Below are positions 63,876 through 64,000 of a stretch of 64,000 nt of DNA, piece by piece. The stretch's first letter is position 1; each line of letters opens with the position of its first letter. Origin of the DNA: Phymorhynchus buccinoides (taxonomy: Eukaryota; Mollusca; Gastropoda; Neogastropoda; Raphitomidae); contig CM065690.1 of assembly GCA_017654935.2 (NCBI GenBank), positions 22,457,006 through 22,521,005 of the forward strand. Direction: 5' to 3'. The notes below the pieces were generated by a model. The model worked only from the letters and a program-made list of their open reading frames with translations, ran no database searches and was not told where the DNA came from. Position numbers and translations under genes: made by a program.

Positions 63876-64000
63876 CCATATTTTACGGACTATAAGGCGC
63901 ACCTGATTATAAGGCACAGCTCCCCAATTTTACACAAAATTAAGATTTTGTTATTATAGTTTCTTGCTATATTATTTGTCACGTTATAAGGCACAGGAGT
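63876..64000. mobile_element. TA-flanked MITE, cut by the window end (copy 3)
   Basis: Counterpart of 13011-13180; the left end and most of the body are present. Confidence 0.7.

Overview
The window is eukaryotic and most likely from a lophotrochozoan animal, probably a mollusc; the organism is an inference. It shows GT-AG introns with matching phases, a VPS13-type gene, a CR1/L2-type LINE with a TTA-repeat tail, and abundant TA-flanked, hAT-like and PIF/Harbinger-like short DNA transposons. There are no operons, ribosome binding sites or other bacterial features.

Layout. One genomic segment occurs three times. Copy 1 (1-18076, + strand) ends at exactly 500 N (18077-18576). After the gap, contiguous sequence carries copy 2 on the minus strand (19635 to 43985), a short self-complementary spacer (43986-44188, axis near 44087), and copy 3 on the plus strand (44189-64000). 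Thus 18577-64000 is one very large inverted duplication whose arms differ by scattered substitutions, homopolymer lengths and tandem-repeat units. Copy 1 repeats part of the same segment across the scaffold gap. The head-to-head junction lies inside an intron and the gap join lies inside a transposon, so an assembly origin (haplotypes or read foldback) is a serious alternative to a biological palindrome.

Gene. All copies carry internal exons of one VPS13A/C-like gene, a bridge-like lipid-transfer protein. Copy 2 holds ten consecutive exons encoding 539 residues without a stop or phase break, in the region just before the VAB (SHR-BD) domain. Neither the N-terminal chorein domain nor the VAB domain and C-terminus is in the window. 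The two copies in the contig run divergently from 44 kb.

The most unusual feature is that five of the ten exons are accompanied by partial duplicates of their own edges, usually including the splice site: a 111/85-bp array and an 86-bp array carrying donors, a 107-bp array carrying acceptors, a duplicated donor half-exon, and a duplicated acceptor half-exon that runs into a 1.45-kb polypyrimidine minisatellite. Some differ in unit number or sequence between copies, so they are recently active.

Mobile DNA. Each copy has a 3.7-kb LINE with an intact 1119-codon endonuclease-reverse transcriptase frame inserted in the 107-bp array, antisense to the gene. Introns also hold two LINE 3' fragments, a hAT-like element with an 8-bp target duplication, several TA-flanked MITEs, a Harbinger-like MITE nested in another MITE, and a 1055-bp pogo-like element at the scaffold join.
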